DNA of 5,105 nucleotides from NCBI GenBank assembly GCA_937907415.1, contig CALCHY010000380.1:1-5105 (forward strand). Direction: 5' to 3'. Below, piece by piece: positions 1-5,044 of this stretch (within the stretch, counting starts at the first letter, position 1; each line of letters opens with the position of its first letter). Made by a program: the position numbers and the translations under genes. The notes beneath the pieces are model-generated. The model was not told where the DNA came from and ran no database searches. It worked only from the letters and a program-made list of their open reading frames with translations. The stretch comes from an uncultured Trueperaceae bacterium. GTDB lineage: Bacteria > Deinococcota > Deinococci > Deinococcales > Trueperaceae.

Positions 1-1129
1 GCTTGCGACCCACGAGGTCGCCGACGAACGCCCGGAAGTCATCCCGGTGCCCGTTCGTGAACCCCAACTTCGTGCCGATGGTGTGCAGCATCTTGAGTTG
101 CGCCGCCGTCACCGCGTCAACGTCCAGCCGCGGTTGCTCCTCCACCTCGACGGTCTCAGCAATCGCGTCGATATCAACCGGCGGCCCGGCATCAAACGGA
201 TGCGGGGCAGCCTTCTGTCTGGGCTTCGGCGCCGCATCGAACACCCGCAACGCCTCACCCGTCGTGAGATCCGTCAAGGCCCCCACGGACCGGCCAACGA
301 CCTTGCCAGCGAACGCCAACACGTCCTTGACGCCAGCCGCCGCGAGCTTCCCCGCGAGCGACTCGGCCTTATCGGCCGACAGGTGCGGGACTGACTCAGC
401 GGCGGGCGCGGCGGACCGCGCTGGAGCGGGTGCGCCAGCGCCGAGCCATTCCCGGACGATGCCCGCGAAGTCCTCGCCCGGCTGCCGCTGCACGTACCCC
501 TGCAAAGCCTCGCAGCGAGTCTTCGACACGATCAGGGTGTTCTCCCAATCGAGGTCAGCAACGATGTCCATTTCGTACTCGAGGCCGTCGCGCTGCACGG
601 GCTGCATCCCGACCTTGCGGATGTTCGTCTTCCCCGTGCGCTCGTCCTTCTCCTGCACGTACTCCTGCTTACTCCGCATGGTCACGATTACGTGACACTG
701 AGCGTCGAGGATGCCGTCCACGAGGCTGTTATGCACCGGAGTGGCTTCCCGCCAGGCTCCGAAGCTGTTACCGCGCCCGCTGCGAGCGGCGACCTTGTCG
801 ACGAACTCAAGGATGCCGTCCTTGCCCGCCCACGCGTGACTGAGGCTGTCGATGATGAGCACTCCATACCCGGCCTCTCCGGCGGCGCGGACACCTTCGA
901 GGTACTTGTCGGGCGCGAAGCTAGTGAGCTGGAGGGTGTCGAACTCGAAGCGATCGGCGTACGCGCTGGCGCTGCCACGCTCCGTGTCGATGACGGCGAT
1001 GCGGCCACCGAGCGCGGTGGCGAGAGTGAGGGCGGTGAAGGTCTTACCGCTGCCGCTGGGGCCGACGAGGGCCATGCGGAGCTTGCGTTGGTGCCTGGTT
1101 GCTGGCTGGAATAGCGCCATGTTGCTCAT
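1..1129 (-). CDS. Phage P-loop ATPase, AAA_24/RecA-like, C-terminus beyond left edge
   Basis: The frame is open from an ATG at 1129 to the left edge (376 codons visible, no stop). Walker A is GPSGSGKT (residues 23-30). Walker B is VLIIDS (90-95, Asp94), followed by LSHAW. A TMRSKQEY strand (150-157), the block KVGMQPVQRDGLEYEMD (172-188) and SKTR (202-205) are typical of phage AAA family ATPases of the AAA_24 type, which sit with recombination and replication genes. Role in homologous recombination or ssDNA handling is inferred from family and position. After about residue 230 comes an Ala/Pro-rich linker, then a small helical domain with VGR (about 250-298). A second Pro/acidic linker (about 300-338) and a second domain of similar look (340 to the edge, again with VGR) follow. 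The start is set by AGGAGG (complement of 1136-1141), seven bases upstream, and by the ATGA overlap with the preceding gene. The core fold is near certain; the exact function is not. Confidence 0.9.
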   Translation of the reverse strand, partial: MSNMALFQPATRHQRKLRMALVGPSGSGKTFTALTLATALGGRIAVIDTERGSASAYADRFEFDTLQLTSFAPDKYLEGVRAAGEAGYGVLIIDSLSHAWAGKDGILEFVDKVAARSGRGNSFGAWREATPVHNSLVDGILDAQCHVIVTMRSKQEYVQEKDERTGKTNIRKVGMQPVQRDGLEYEMDIVADLDWENTLIVSKTRCEALQGYVQRQPGEDFAGIVREWLGAGAPAPARSAAPAAESVPHLSADKAESLAGKLAAAGVKDVLAFAGKVVGRSVGALTDLTTGEALRVFDAAPKPRQKAAPHPFDAGPPVDIDAIAETVEVEEQPRLDVDAVTAAQLKMLHTIGTKLGFTNGHRDDFRAFVGDLVGRK

Positions 1130-1509
1130 CTCGTTCCTCCTGTGAGCCAGGCGGGGATGTCGTGTGGTGGAAATTCGCGGTTGATTGCGGGGGTTGCGGT
1201 GCGCGGCTTGCGTTCGAGGGCGAGTTGCCTCTTGAGTTCGACTGCGATGACGCGCAGGAGTTCGTCCTCGTCGCACAGGGTCGGCATTGGCACGTCGGCG
1301 TCGTCGAGGGCGGTGAGGAGCGCGTCGAGTGGTTCGGCGAAGGTGAGGCGCTTGTCGGTCATCTCGTGGCCGCAGTGCGGGCAGGCGTCCGTCTCCGGCC
1401 AGGCGGGGTCGATCATGGTGGCGGGGTGCCACTTGACTTCGAAGCCGCTTGCGCCCTCGCACGTGAGGTCGCGGCAGAAATGTGTTTCCGTGTCGAAACC
1501 GCGGGTCAT
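1126..1509 (-). CDS. Small four-cysteine (zinc-ribbon-like) early protein, 127 aa
   Basis: I do not recognise this as a named family. Cys12, Cys17, Cys43 and Cys46 (the last pair in the knuckle CPHCGHEM) look like a four-cysteine zinc site, with His48 as a possible extra ligand. The rest is an acidic helical middle (about 58-100) and a C-terminal tail with Pro and aromatic residues. The frame stays open upstream to 1533, but ATG 1509 is preferred. It has AGGAGG (complement of 1515-1520) six bases upstream and overlaps the stop of the 41-aa gene as ATGA. Its own stop overlaps the ATPase start in the same way, so it is probably translated in step with the ATPase. It may be a DNA- or protein-binding accessory factor; metal binding is inferred from cysteine spacing only. 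Confidence 0.8.
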   Translation of the reverse strand: MTRGFDTETHFCRDLTCEGASGFEVKWHPATMIDPAWPETDACPHCGHEMTDKRLTFAEPLDALLTALDDADVPMPTLCDEDELLRVIAVELKRQLALERKPRTATPAINREFPPHDIPAWLTGGTR

Positions 1510-1631
1510 GCTCTCCTCCTGTTGATGAGCCACTCGATGCCGTCGTGGATGCCGAGGAGGGCGCCGATGATGATGGCCAGGCCGCCGAAGAGGACGGCGA
1601 CGTACGCGGTTGCCTCGAGGCTCGGGGTCAT
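1506..1631 (-). CDS. 41-aa single-span membrane peptide
   Basis: A very short gene encodes an acidic/neutral N-terminus, one hydrophobic segment (about residues 10-28, with LFGGLAIIIGALLG) and a basic end (NRRRA). By the positive-inside rule the C-terminus would face the cytoplasm. The ATG at 1631 overlaps the previous stop as ATGA, and its stop overlaps the next start as ATGA, so both ends are fixed by context. The upstream bases offer only a G-rich, weak ribosome site (GGGGTG), which suggests translational coupling. It lies in the early operon, not near lysis genes, so a holin role is not favoured. Small membrane proteins at such places in phages can act in host takeover or superinfection exclusion, but nothing here shows which. 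Confidence 0.7.
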   Translation of the reverse strand: MTPSLEATAYVAVLFGGLAIIIGALLGIHDGIEWLINRRRA

Positions 1632-1837
1632 GCGAGCACCCCGAGTTGCTTGGCTGCGGTCTCGATCACGACGGTCGGCTCGAGCGGCAGGAGCCGCACG
1701 GGGCCTTTGCGGAGGCGCTCGACGACGGCTTGCGCGTCGGCTTCGGCGGCTAGGAGCACGTCGCCGGTCTGCTTGGCCCGCAACATCAATTGGAAGGAGG
1801 TCCACTTGCGCGCCCGGATCTCGTCGAGGCGGCTCAC
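1628..1837 (-). CDS. Small helical early protein of unknown function, 69 aa
   Basis: No recognised family. The product starts MSRLDEIRARKW, is basic and amphipathic at the N-terminus, and is mostly alpha-helical by composition. It has a proline-marked break (GPVRLLPLEP, about 45-54) before a short C-terminal helix. The frame is open further upstream to 1990, but that extension is a shadow of the neighbouring gene. GTG 1837 is chosen because it forms a GTGA overlap with the upstream stop and has an AGAGG-type ribosome site a few bases before it. It ends in an ATGA overlap with the 41-aa membrane peptide gene. No cysteines and no membrane segment. Confidence 0.7.
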   Translation of the reverse strand: MSRLDEIRARKWTSFQLMLRAKQTGDVLLAAEADAQAVVERLRKGPVRLLPLEPTVVIETAAKQLGVLA

Positions 1838-2034
1838 GGCTGCCTCTTGCTCTTGGGCCGACCGAGGCCCAGCTTGCGTGCTCGCTCGGCGACCGCTTTG
1901 CCAATGGCCGACTTCATCGGCATGTCGAACATGGCGTTCGTGCTGCATTCGAGGCACAAGCCGTTCTCTGCGGCGCCCTTGGTGTTGCATTCGGCGCAGC
2001 GCTTCTCCAGGTCGAAGCGGATGACGTGGCTCAC
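1834..2034 (-). CDS. Small zinc-ribbon protein, 66 aa
   Basis: Two CxxC pairs, CAEC (13-16) and CLEC (27-30), are ten residues apart, the look of a compact treble-clef or zinc-ribbon knuckle. A basic, probably DNA- or RNA-contacting tail follows (ARKLGLGRPKSKRQP at the C-terminus). The frame remains open upstream as far as 2376, but that region is the antisense-like shadow of the two preceding genes. GTG 2034 fits a GAGGTG ribosome site about seven bases upstream and a GTGA overlap with the previous stop. Zinc binding is inferred from the cysteines. Small zinc-ribbon proteins are common in phage early regions and no specific activity can be assigned. Confidence 0.75.
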   Translation of the reverse strand: MSHVIRFDLEKRCAECNTKGAAENGLCLECSTNAMFDMPMKSAIGKAVAERARKLGLGRPKSKRQP

Positions 2035-2276
2035 GGCAGCACCTCGATGGACGTGACGCTCACGCTCTTGTCGGTGAGTTCGACGAGGTGGCCAGCGACG
2101 ACGACGCGGTCTTGGCGGCGGGCCTCCAGCTCCGCCTTGAGTGCGAAGCGGGCGTCCGTGGCGCGGAGGGCGACGCGAGCGTGCTCCTCCTCCGCGGCGA
2201 GCAACTCCGTCTGCGCGGCGAGGTGCCGTTGCACGGCGACGGTGAGGTCCTCGCGGGTCAGGACGGCGCGAGTCAC
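2031..2276 (-). CDS. Small coiled-coil-like early protein, 81 aa
   Basis: No recognised family. Residues about 8-55 are rich in Ala, Glu, Leu and Arg with heptad-like spacing and no proline, so a long helix or coiled coil is likely. The last 25 residues (from about RVVVAGHLVEL) are beta-prone. The open frame extends to an ATG-type start at 2291, but GTG 2276 is preferred. It makes the same GTGA overlap with the upstream gene as its neighbours show and has AGGTGG a few bases upstream. It could oligomerise, perhaps with the preceding helical protein, but this is only a structural guess. Confidence 0.7.
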   Translation of the reverse strand: MTRAVLTREDLTVAVQRHLAAQTELLAAEEEHARVALRATDARFALKAELEARRQDRVVVAGHLVELTDKSVSVTSIEVLP

Positions 2277-2545
2277 CGCTCCACCTGCCAACTGTTGGTG
2301 CGGGCGGGTAGGGCGCGTGATGAGCGGCCGAAGGTGAGCGCCGCGATCTGCTCGTTGACGATTCCGAGGTGCTCACCGGCGGCGCGGATGCGCTCGCGGG
2401 TGGCCGTCCGCCTGTCCATCTGCCCGGCGAGGCCGTGCAACTCCGCCTCGGCCAGCAGGTCCTGCAGCCGCTCGAGGATGTCGTGACGCTCTTCCTGGAG
2501 CGCAGTCAGGCGGGTCTTGGTGTTGGGGTCTGCTATGCTGGTCAC
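2273..2545 (-). CDS. Helical, charged early protein of unknown function, 90 aa
   Basis: First gene of the tightly overlapped leftward block. The product is a proline-poor, highly charged helical protein (about residues 10-70), probably two helices forming a coiled coil. A polar tail follows (about 73-90, with SSRALPARTNSW). GTG 2545 is used as start; a purine-rich AAGGAAG lies about seven bases before it. A spacer of 80 bases containing a strong stem-loop separates it from the HTH gene upstream, so it may be expressed differently from the Cro-like and HTH genes. No known domain is recognised. Confidence 0.7.
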   Translation of the reverse strand: MTSIADPNTKTRLTALQEERHDILERLQDLLAEAELHGLAGQMDRRTATRERIRAAGEHLGIVNEQIAALTFGRSSRALPARTNSWQVER

Positions 2546-2588
2546 TGGATCTTCCTTTCCTTCCCGCGTGGTAACGGGCTAGGGGGTG

Positions 2589-2610
2589 TTGGCCGCCGAA
2601 AGGCGGCCGA
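2589..2610 (-). promoter_or_regulatory. GC-rich perfect stem-loop in early operon spacer
   Basis: GGCCGCC (2591-2597) pairs exactly with GGCGGCC (2602-2608) across a 4-nt loop: GAAA on the plus strand, TTTC in the leftward transcript. It lies between the stop of the HTH gene and the start of the 90-aa gene. There is no run of U after the stem in either direction, so it is not a textbook intrinsic terminator. It could be an attenuator, an antitermination target, or an RNA-processing or stability element. A weaker outer pair GTAACG (2571-2576) / CGTTAC (2624-2629) encloses it. Confidence 0.5.
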
Positions 2611-2625
2611 TGCCTTGGTCTCGCG

Positions 2626-2832
2626 TTACTTCCCTTCTCGCGCTTCGCGCTTCGCGATCCACGCGCGGAGTGCGGATTCGCGCATGCGGCGCGGCGCGTT
2701 GTACGCGTCGCCGACCTTGAAAGTGATGAAGTCGGGGTCGTTCTGAATCAACCGGTAGAGGCCTTTCGAGCCGGTGAAGCCGAGGCGTTCGCTCACCTCG
2801 CGCATGCTCAGTAGGGAGTCGCTGCGGTTCAC
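2626..2832 (-). CDS. Small HTH protein, excisionase/MerR-like, 68 aa
   Basis: The protein has the shape of a winged-helix excisionase-type (HTH_17/MerR-like) DNA-binding domain. SMREVSERLGFTGSKGLYRL (about 9-28) carries the helix-turn-helix, and FKVGDAYNAPRRM (about 38-50) resembles the wing. A final helix (RESALRAWIAKRE) closes the fold and a basic tail follows. Length suits a stand-alone domain. GTG 2832 overlaps the stop of the Cro-like gene as GTGA and has AAAGGAG about seven bases before it. It could be the recombination directionality factor for the integrase at 3821-5044, or a CII-like activator or second early regulator. Being in the lytic transcript favours excisionase. The domain call is firm, the role is inferred. 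Confidence 0.8.
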   Translation of the reverse strand: MNRSDSLLSMREVSERLGFTGSKGLYRLIQNDPDFITFKVGDAYNAPRRMRESALRAWIAKREAREGK

Positions 2833-3041
2833 TGCTCTTCTCCTTTCGGTTCCAGTGAGCGTATCAGTACTTCTACTGATACTTCTAGGGCTGAGGACAG
2901 CCGCTTGACGTTCGCCAGGGATGGCGTGACGTCGCCCGTTTCGTATTGGGAGAGGCTGCCTTGCGAGATTCCCGCGAGGGACGCGAGTTGGTCTTGGGTG
3001 AGTCCCTTCTCCGACCGTAGATCTCTCAGTGACTTCATCAT
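2829..3041 (-). CDS. Cro-like XRE-family repressor, 70 aa
   Basis: A single XRE/Cro-CI helix-turn-helix domain fills the protein. GLTQDQLASLAGISQGSLSQ (about 13-32) is the HTH with its recognition helix, followed by YETGDVTPSLANVKRLSSAL and the closing helix EVSVEVLIRSL. There is no protease or dimerisation domain, as in Cro proteins. It is the first gene of the leftward transcript and diverges from the S24 repressor gene, which is the classical Cro/CI layout. Two ATG codons are in tandem (3041 and 3038). No Shine-Dalgarno is visible, and the predicted transcription start lies only a few bases upstream, so translation may be leaderless. Its 3' end contains an unusual palindrome and a run of A-ending codons. 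Confidence 0.88.
   Translation of the reverse strand: MMKSLRDLRSEKGLTQDQLASLAGISQGSLSQYETGDVTPSLANVKRLSSALEVSVEVLIRSLEPKGEEQ
2861..2882. repeat. 22-nt perfect inverted repeat inside the Cro-like gene
   Basis: GTATCAGTA (2861-2869) and TACTGATAC (2874-2882) are exact inverse copies around CTTC. Overlapping it is a direct repeat TACTTCTA at 2868-2875 and 2880-2887. It is AT-rich in a GC-rich region and lies in codons 52-60 of the Cro-like gene, most of which end in A there. It might be an internal operator or regulator-binding site; chance cannot be excluded. Confidence 0.5.
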
Positions 3042-3050
3042 CGCTCTGGA

Positions 3051-3079
3051 TGATATTACACCACCTATTGACGTGTCAA
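3051..3079 (-). promoter_or_regulatory. Predicted leftward early promoter
   Basis: On the minus strand a perfect TTGACA (-35, complement of 3074-3079) is followed by TAATAT (-10, complement of 3053-3058) at 15 bases, or ATATCA (3051-3056) at 17 bases. The transcript would begin around 3044-3047, within a few bases of the Cro-like ATG at 3041. It would drive the HTH gene and the whole early operon. Confidence 0.6.
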
Positions 3080-3081
3080 TA
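3066..3081. promoter_or_regulatory. Palindromic operator in the divergent control region
   Basis: TATTGAC-GT-GTCAATA is a perfect 7+2+7 palindrome. It contains TTGACG on the plus strand and TTGACA on the minus strand, the -35 elements of both predicted promoters, so a protein bound here would block both. It is the best candidate binding site for the S24 repressor and/or the Cro-like protein. TATT-containing half-site-like sequences recur at 3054 and 3095, over the two -10 elements. Confidence 0.6.
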
Positions 3082-3097
3082 TCTGCGCCTCTAATAT
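3068..3097 (+). promoter_or_regulatory. Predicted rightward promoter for repressor and integrase
   Basis: TTGACG (3068-3073) and TAATAT (3092-3097) are 18 bases apart, so transcription would start near 3104. From there a leader of about 33 bases reaches ATG 3137, while only about 12 would reach GTG 3116. No other promoter is evident before the integrase. Confidence 0.55.
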
Positions 3098-3136
3098 TGC
3101 GTTCACAGATGGACGGTGATTCGATTGGTGCTCACA

Positions 3137-3811
3137 ATGGCGCGGACTAAAGCCGGACTCGCAGTGCAGACGCAGATGACCCGACGCGGCATCACGCAGG
3201 CGAAACTCGGCGTTGCGCTCGGCAAGTCCCAGTCTTGGGTGAGCCAAGGGCTCCTCGACGACACCGCCCGCACCATCAAGCGACTGTGGGTGAACGAACC
3301 CGACACGTTCGCGTCACTCCTCGGATTGCTCCAGTGGGACGTCGAAAGCCTTGAGCGAGAAACCGGCCTAGCGCTGGCGCAACCAACCGACGAAGCCGTC
3401 CTCGTGCCAGCGAGAGGCACCGGCACGGCATTGGTGTTCGATCTGCTATCGGCGGGTCCGGGGAGTGACGGGGGAACAGTGATTGGGGAGATAGACATTC
3501 CGGCCGAATGGCGCGGAGAGCACATCGGTTACGTCGTGACCGGCGACAGCATGAGCCCACTGATACCGAACGGCTCCACCGTCGTCGTCAAATGCCAAGA
3601 CCACGCCACGCCCGGCAACGTCATCGTCGCTTGGGCGCCAGAGCACGGAATGCTCGTCAAAACGCTCGAACGCCTGAACGGCGGAATGTTCATGCTGACG
3701 AGCCGCAACCCGGCCTTTGACCCGATCTGGACGCGCGAGCTGCGCATCTACGGCGTCGTGCGCGAAGTACGCACGCCCATAACCGTGATCAACGGCAACC
3801 ACAGTCGATAG
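3137..3811 (+). CDS. LexA/CI-type phage repressor with S24 autoprotease domain
   Basis: The N-terminal DNA-binding part holds an HTH, GITQAKLGVALGKSQSWVSQ (about 18-37). The C-terminal half is an S24 self-cleaving domain: GDSMSP with nucleophile Ser138 and LVKTLE with general base Lys175, 37 residues apart as in LexA. An Ala106-Gly107 pair in LLSAGPG is the likely cleavage site, 32 residues before the serine. It should maintain lysogeny and be inactivated by RecA-stimulated self-cleavage after DNA damage; this is inferred from family. ATG 3137 is preferred: the frame opens at GTG 3116, which would add seven residues but lacks a spaced ribosome site and leaves a very short leader. The gene diverges from the Cro-like gene across the shared operator and runs into the integrase after 9 bases. 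Confidence 0.9.
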   Translation: MARTKAGLAVQTQMTRRGITQAKLGVALGKSQSWVSQGLLDDTARTIKRLWVNEPDTFASLLGLLQWDVESLERETGLALAQPTDEAVLVPARGTGTALVFDLLSAGPGSDGGTVIGEIDIPAEWRGEHIGYVVTGDSMSPLIPNGSTVVVKCQDHATPGNVIVAWAPEHGMLVKTLERLNGGMFMLTSRNPAFDPIWTRELRIYGVVREVRTPITVINGNHSR

Positions 3812-3820
3812 CGAACGGCG

Positions 3821-5044
3821 GTGGCTAAGCGTGGCCCGCGCGGCCTCGGGACCGTGTACAAGGAGCAGGCGACCGGCCGCAGCACACGCTGGCGGGCAGA
3901 GAAGCAAGTGCGGCTGCCGGACGGCACGACGACGCGGGTGGTGGCGCGCGGGAAGACTGAAGCTGAGGCGCTCAGGAACCGCGCTCAGCGCGAGGCGGCG
4001 CTCATGCGCGCGCACCCGGACGCGGAGCGCCTCACGGTCGAGGCGTTCCTGGCGCGGTGGCTCGCCAGCAAGCGCGAACTTAAACCCAACACACTGCGCG
4101 AGTACGAACGCGTCGTGAAGCACGCGGTGGACGGCATGGGCAGCGTGCCGCTGGCGCGCGTGACCCCGCTGCACGTGCAGCGCCTGCTGGACGCTCACGC
4201 GCCCGCGACGGCGAACGCCATCAGGCGCTACTTGAAGGGCGCGTTCCGGCAGGCTGAGCGGTGGGAGCTGATCCAGTTCAATCCCGTGCGGAACATCGAG
4301 CCGGTGCGGCAACGCCCGACCAAACGCGGGGTGTGGCAACCCGCCGAGGTCTCGGCGTTCCTGGCGGCCGCCACGCCGACCTACCGCGCGGTGTTCACGG
4401 CGGCGGTGTTCACCGGCTTGCGGCGCGGCGAGCTGCTGGGGTTGCCGTGGGCGAACGTTACGGCGACCACGATTCGTGTTGACCGCACGTGGACGCGCGG
4501 CGGGGTCGTCGGCACCCCCAAGACGGCGGCGAGCGCGCGCAGCGTGCCGATTCACGCGAGCCTGCACGCGGTGCTGGTGGAGGGCCGCGCGCACGCGCCT
4601 GACAGCCCGTGGGCGTTCCCCAGCGCGACCGGCACGATGCTCGGCGACGGCAACCTGGGCCGCGCGTTCAGGGCGACGATCGCGCGGGCGAACAAGAGCG
4701 CCGCGAAGGCCGAAGCCGGGGGCCGCCCCGCCGTGAAGGTGCCGGCCATTCGCTTCCATGACATGCGGCGCGTGGCGGCCACGTTGTGGGCGCAGGCTGG
4801 GCAACCACCAAAGGTGATTCAGCGGCTGTTGGGGCACTCCACGCCGTTCTTGGCGTTGAGCATCTACAATGATGTGATGCAGTCGCAGTTGGCCACCGCC
4901 GCTCTTGACCCGTCCGCGATCCTTGTCCCCGCCGGAGACCGTGGGGGTCAAAGTGGGGGTTCAGAAATCACCCCCACCGGGAGTGAAGCGGAGTCAACGG
5001 GAGAGCAAGGCGAGGCGCACCCCCCGCCTGCACCGCAAACGTAG
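3821..5044 (+). CDS. int: Phage-type tyrosine integrase, complete
   Basis: Site-specific recombinase of 407 aa. The N-terminal arm-binding-like part (MAKRGPRGLGTVYKE, about 1-45) precedes a SAM-like core-binding domain (about 70-155, LTVEAFLARWLASKR). The catalytic domain (about 170-355) has all key residues: Arg201 in TGLRRGELLGL, Lys234 in TPKTAASAR, His313 and Arg316 in HDMRR, His339 in LLGHS, and nucleophile Tyr349 in LSIYNDV. A 58-residue Gly/Ser/Glu/Pro-rich tail follows Tyr349 and carries DNA repeats. The start is GTG 3821, 9 bases after the repressor stop and without a clear ribosome site, so coupling to repressor translation is likely. The gene ends 6 bases before a tRNA gene, which points to tRNA-Arg as the attachment target. 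Function is secure; target is inferred. Confidence 0.95.
   Translation: MAKRGPRGLGTVYKEQATGRSTRWRAEKQVRLPDGTTTRVVARGKTEAEALRNRAQREAALMRAHPDAERLTVEAFLARWLASKRELKPNTLREYERVVKHAVDGMGSVPLARVTPLHVQRLLDAHAPATANAIRRYLKGAFRQAERWELIQFNPVRNIEPVRQRPTKRGVWQPAEVSAFLAAATPTYRAVFTAAVFTGLRRGELLGLPWANVTATTIRVDRTWTRGGVVGTPKTAASARSVPIHASLHAVLVEGRAHAPDSPWAFPSATGTMLGDGNLGRAFRATIARANKSAAKAEAGGRPAVKVPAIRFHDMRRVAATLWAQAGQPPKVIQRLLGHSTPFLALSIYNDVMQSQLATAALDPSAILVPAGDRGGQSGGSEITPTGSEAESTGEQGEAHPPPAPQT
4941..4977. repeat. Three copies of an 8-mer in the integrase tail (two direct, one inverted)
   Basis: GTGGGGGT occurs at 4941-4948 and 4953-4960 (12-base period), and its exact complement ACCCCCAC lies at 4970-4977. The second and third copies can form an 8-bp stem with a 9-nt loop. 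They lie 74-110 bases before the tRNA. They could be integrase or excisionase arm-type sites, or a hairpin at the end of the integrase message. No U-run follows, so it is not a clear terminator. Confidence 0.5.

Noticed and set aside
3..695. Plus-strand frames at the left end (3-695, 47-394, 430-843, 692-1114)
   Set aside because: All lie opposite the P-loop ATPase, whose Walker motifs and family signature show that the minus strand is coding.
1099..2337. Plus-strand open frame of 412 codons
   Set aside because: It runs antisense to six overlapped minus-strand genes that have ribosome sites, CxxC motifs and a membrane segment. Its own translation is Arg/Ala/Ser-rich low complexity without domains, a shadow caused by high GC.
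2589..2610. Stem-loop as an intrinsic terminator
   Set aside because: No U-run follows the stem in either direction, so it was kept only as a structural element of uncertain role.
2636..2662. Short tandem CGCGCTT-type repeats
   Set aside because: They fall in the codons for the Ala/Lys/Arg/Glu-rich end of the HTH protein and are explained by that repeated composition.
3446..4951. Minus-strand open frame of 501 codons
   Set aside because: It is antisense to the repressor and integrase, both with intact catalytic motifs. The predicted product is Arg/His/Ala/Pro-rich with no recognisable fold.
4953..4977. Hairpin in the integrase tail as terminator of the integrase message
   Set aside because: It lies about 65 bases before the stop codon and is followed by mixed sequence, not U's.
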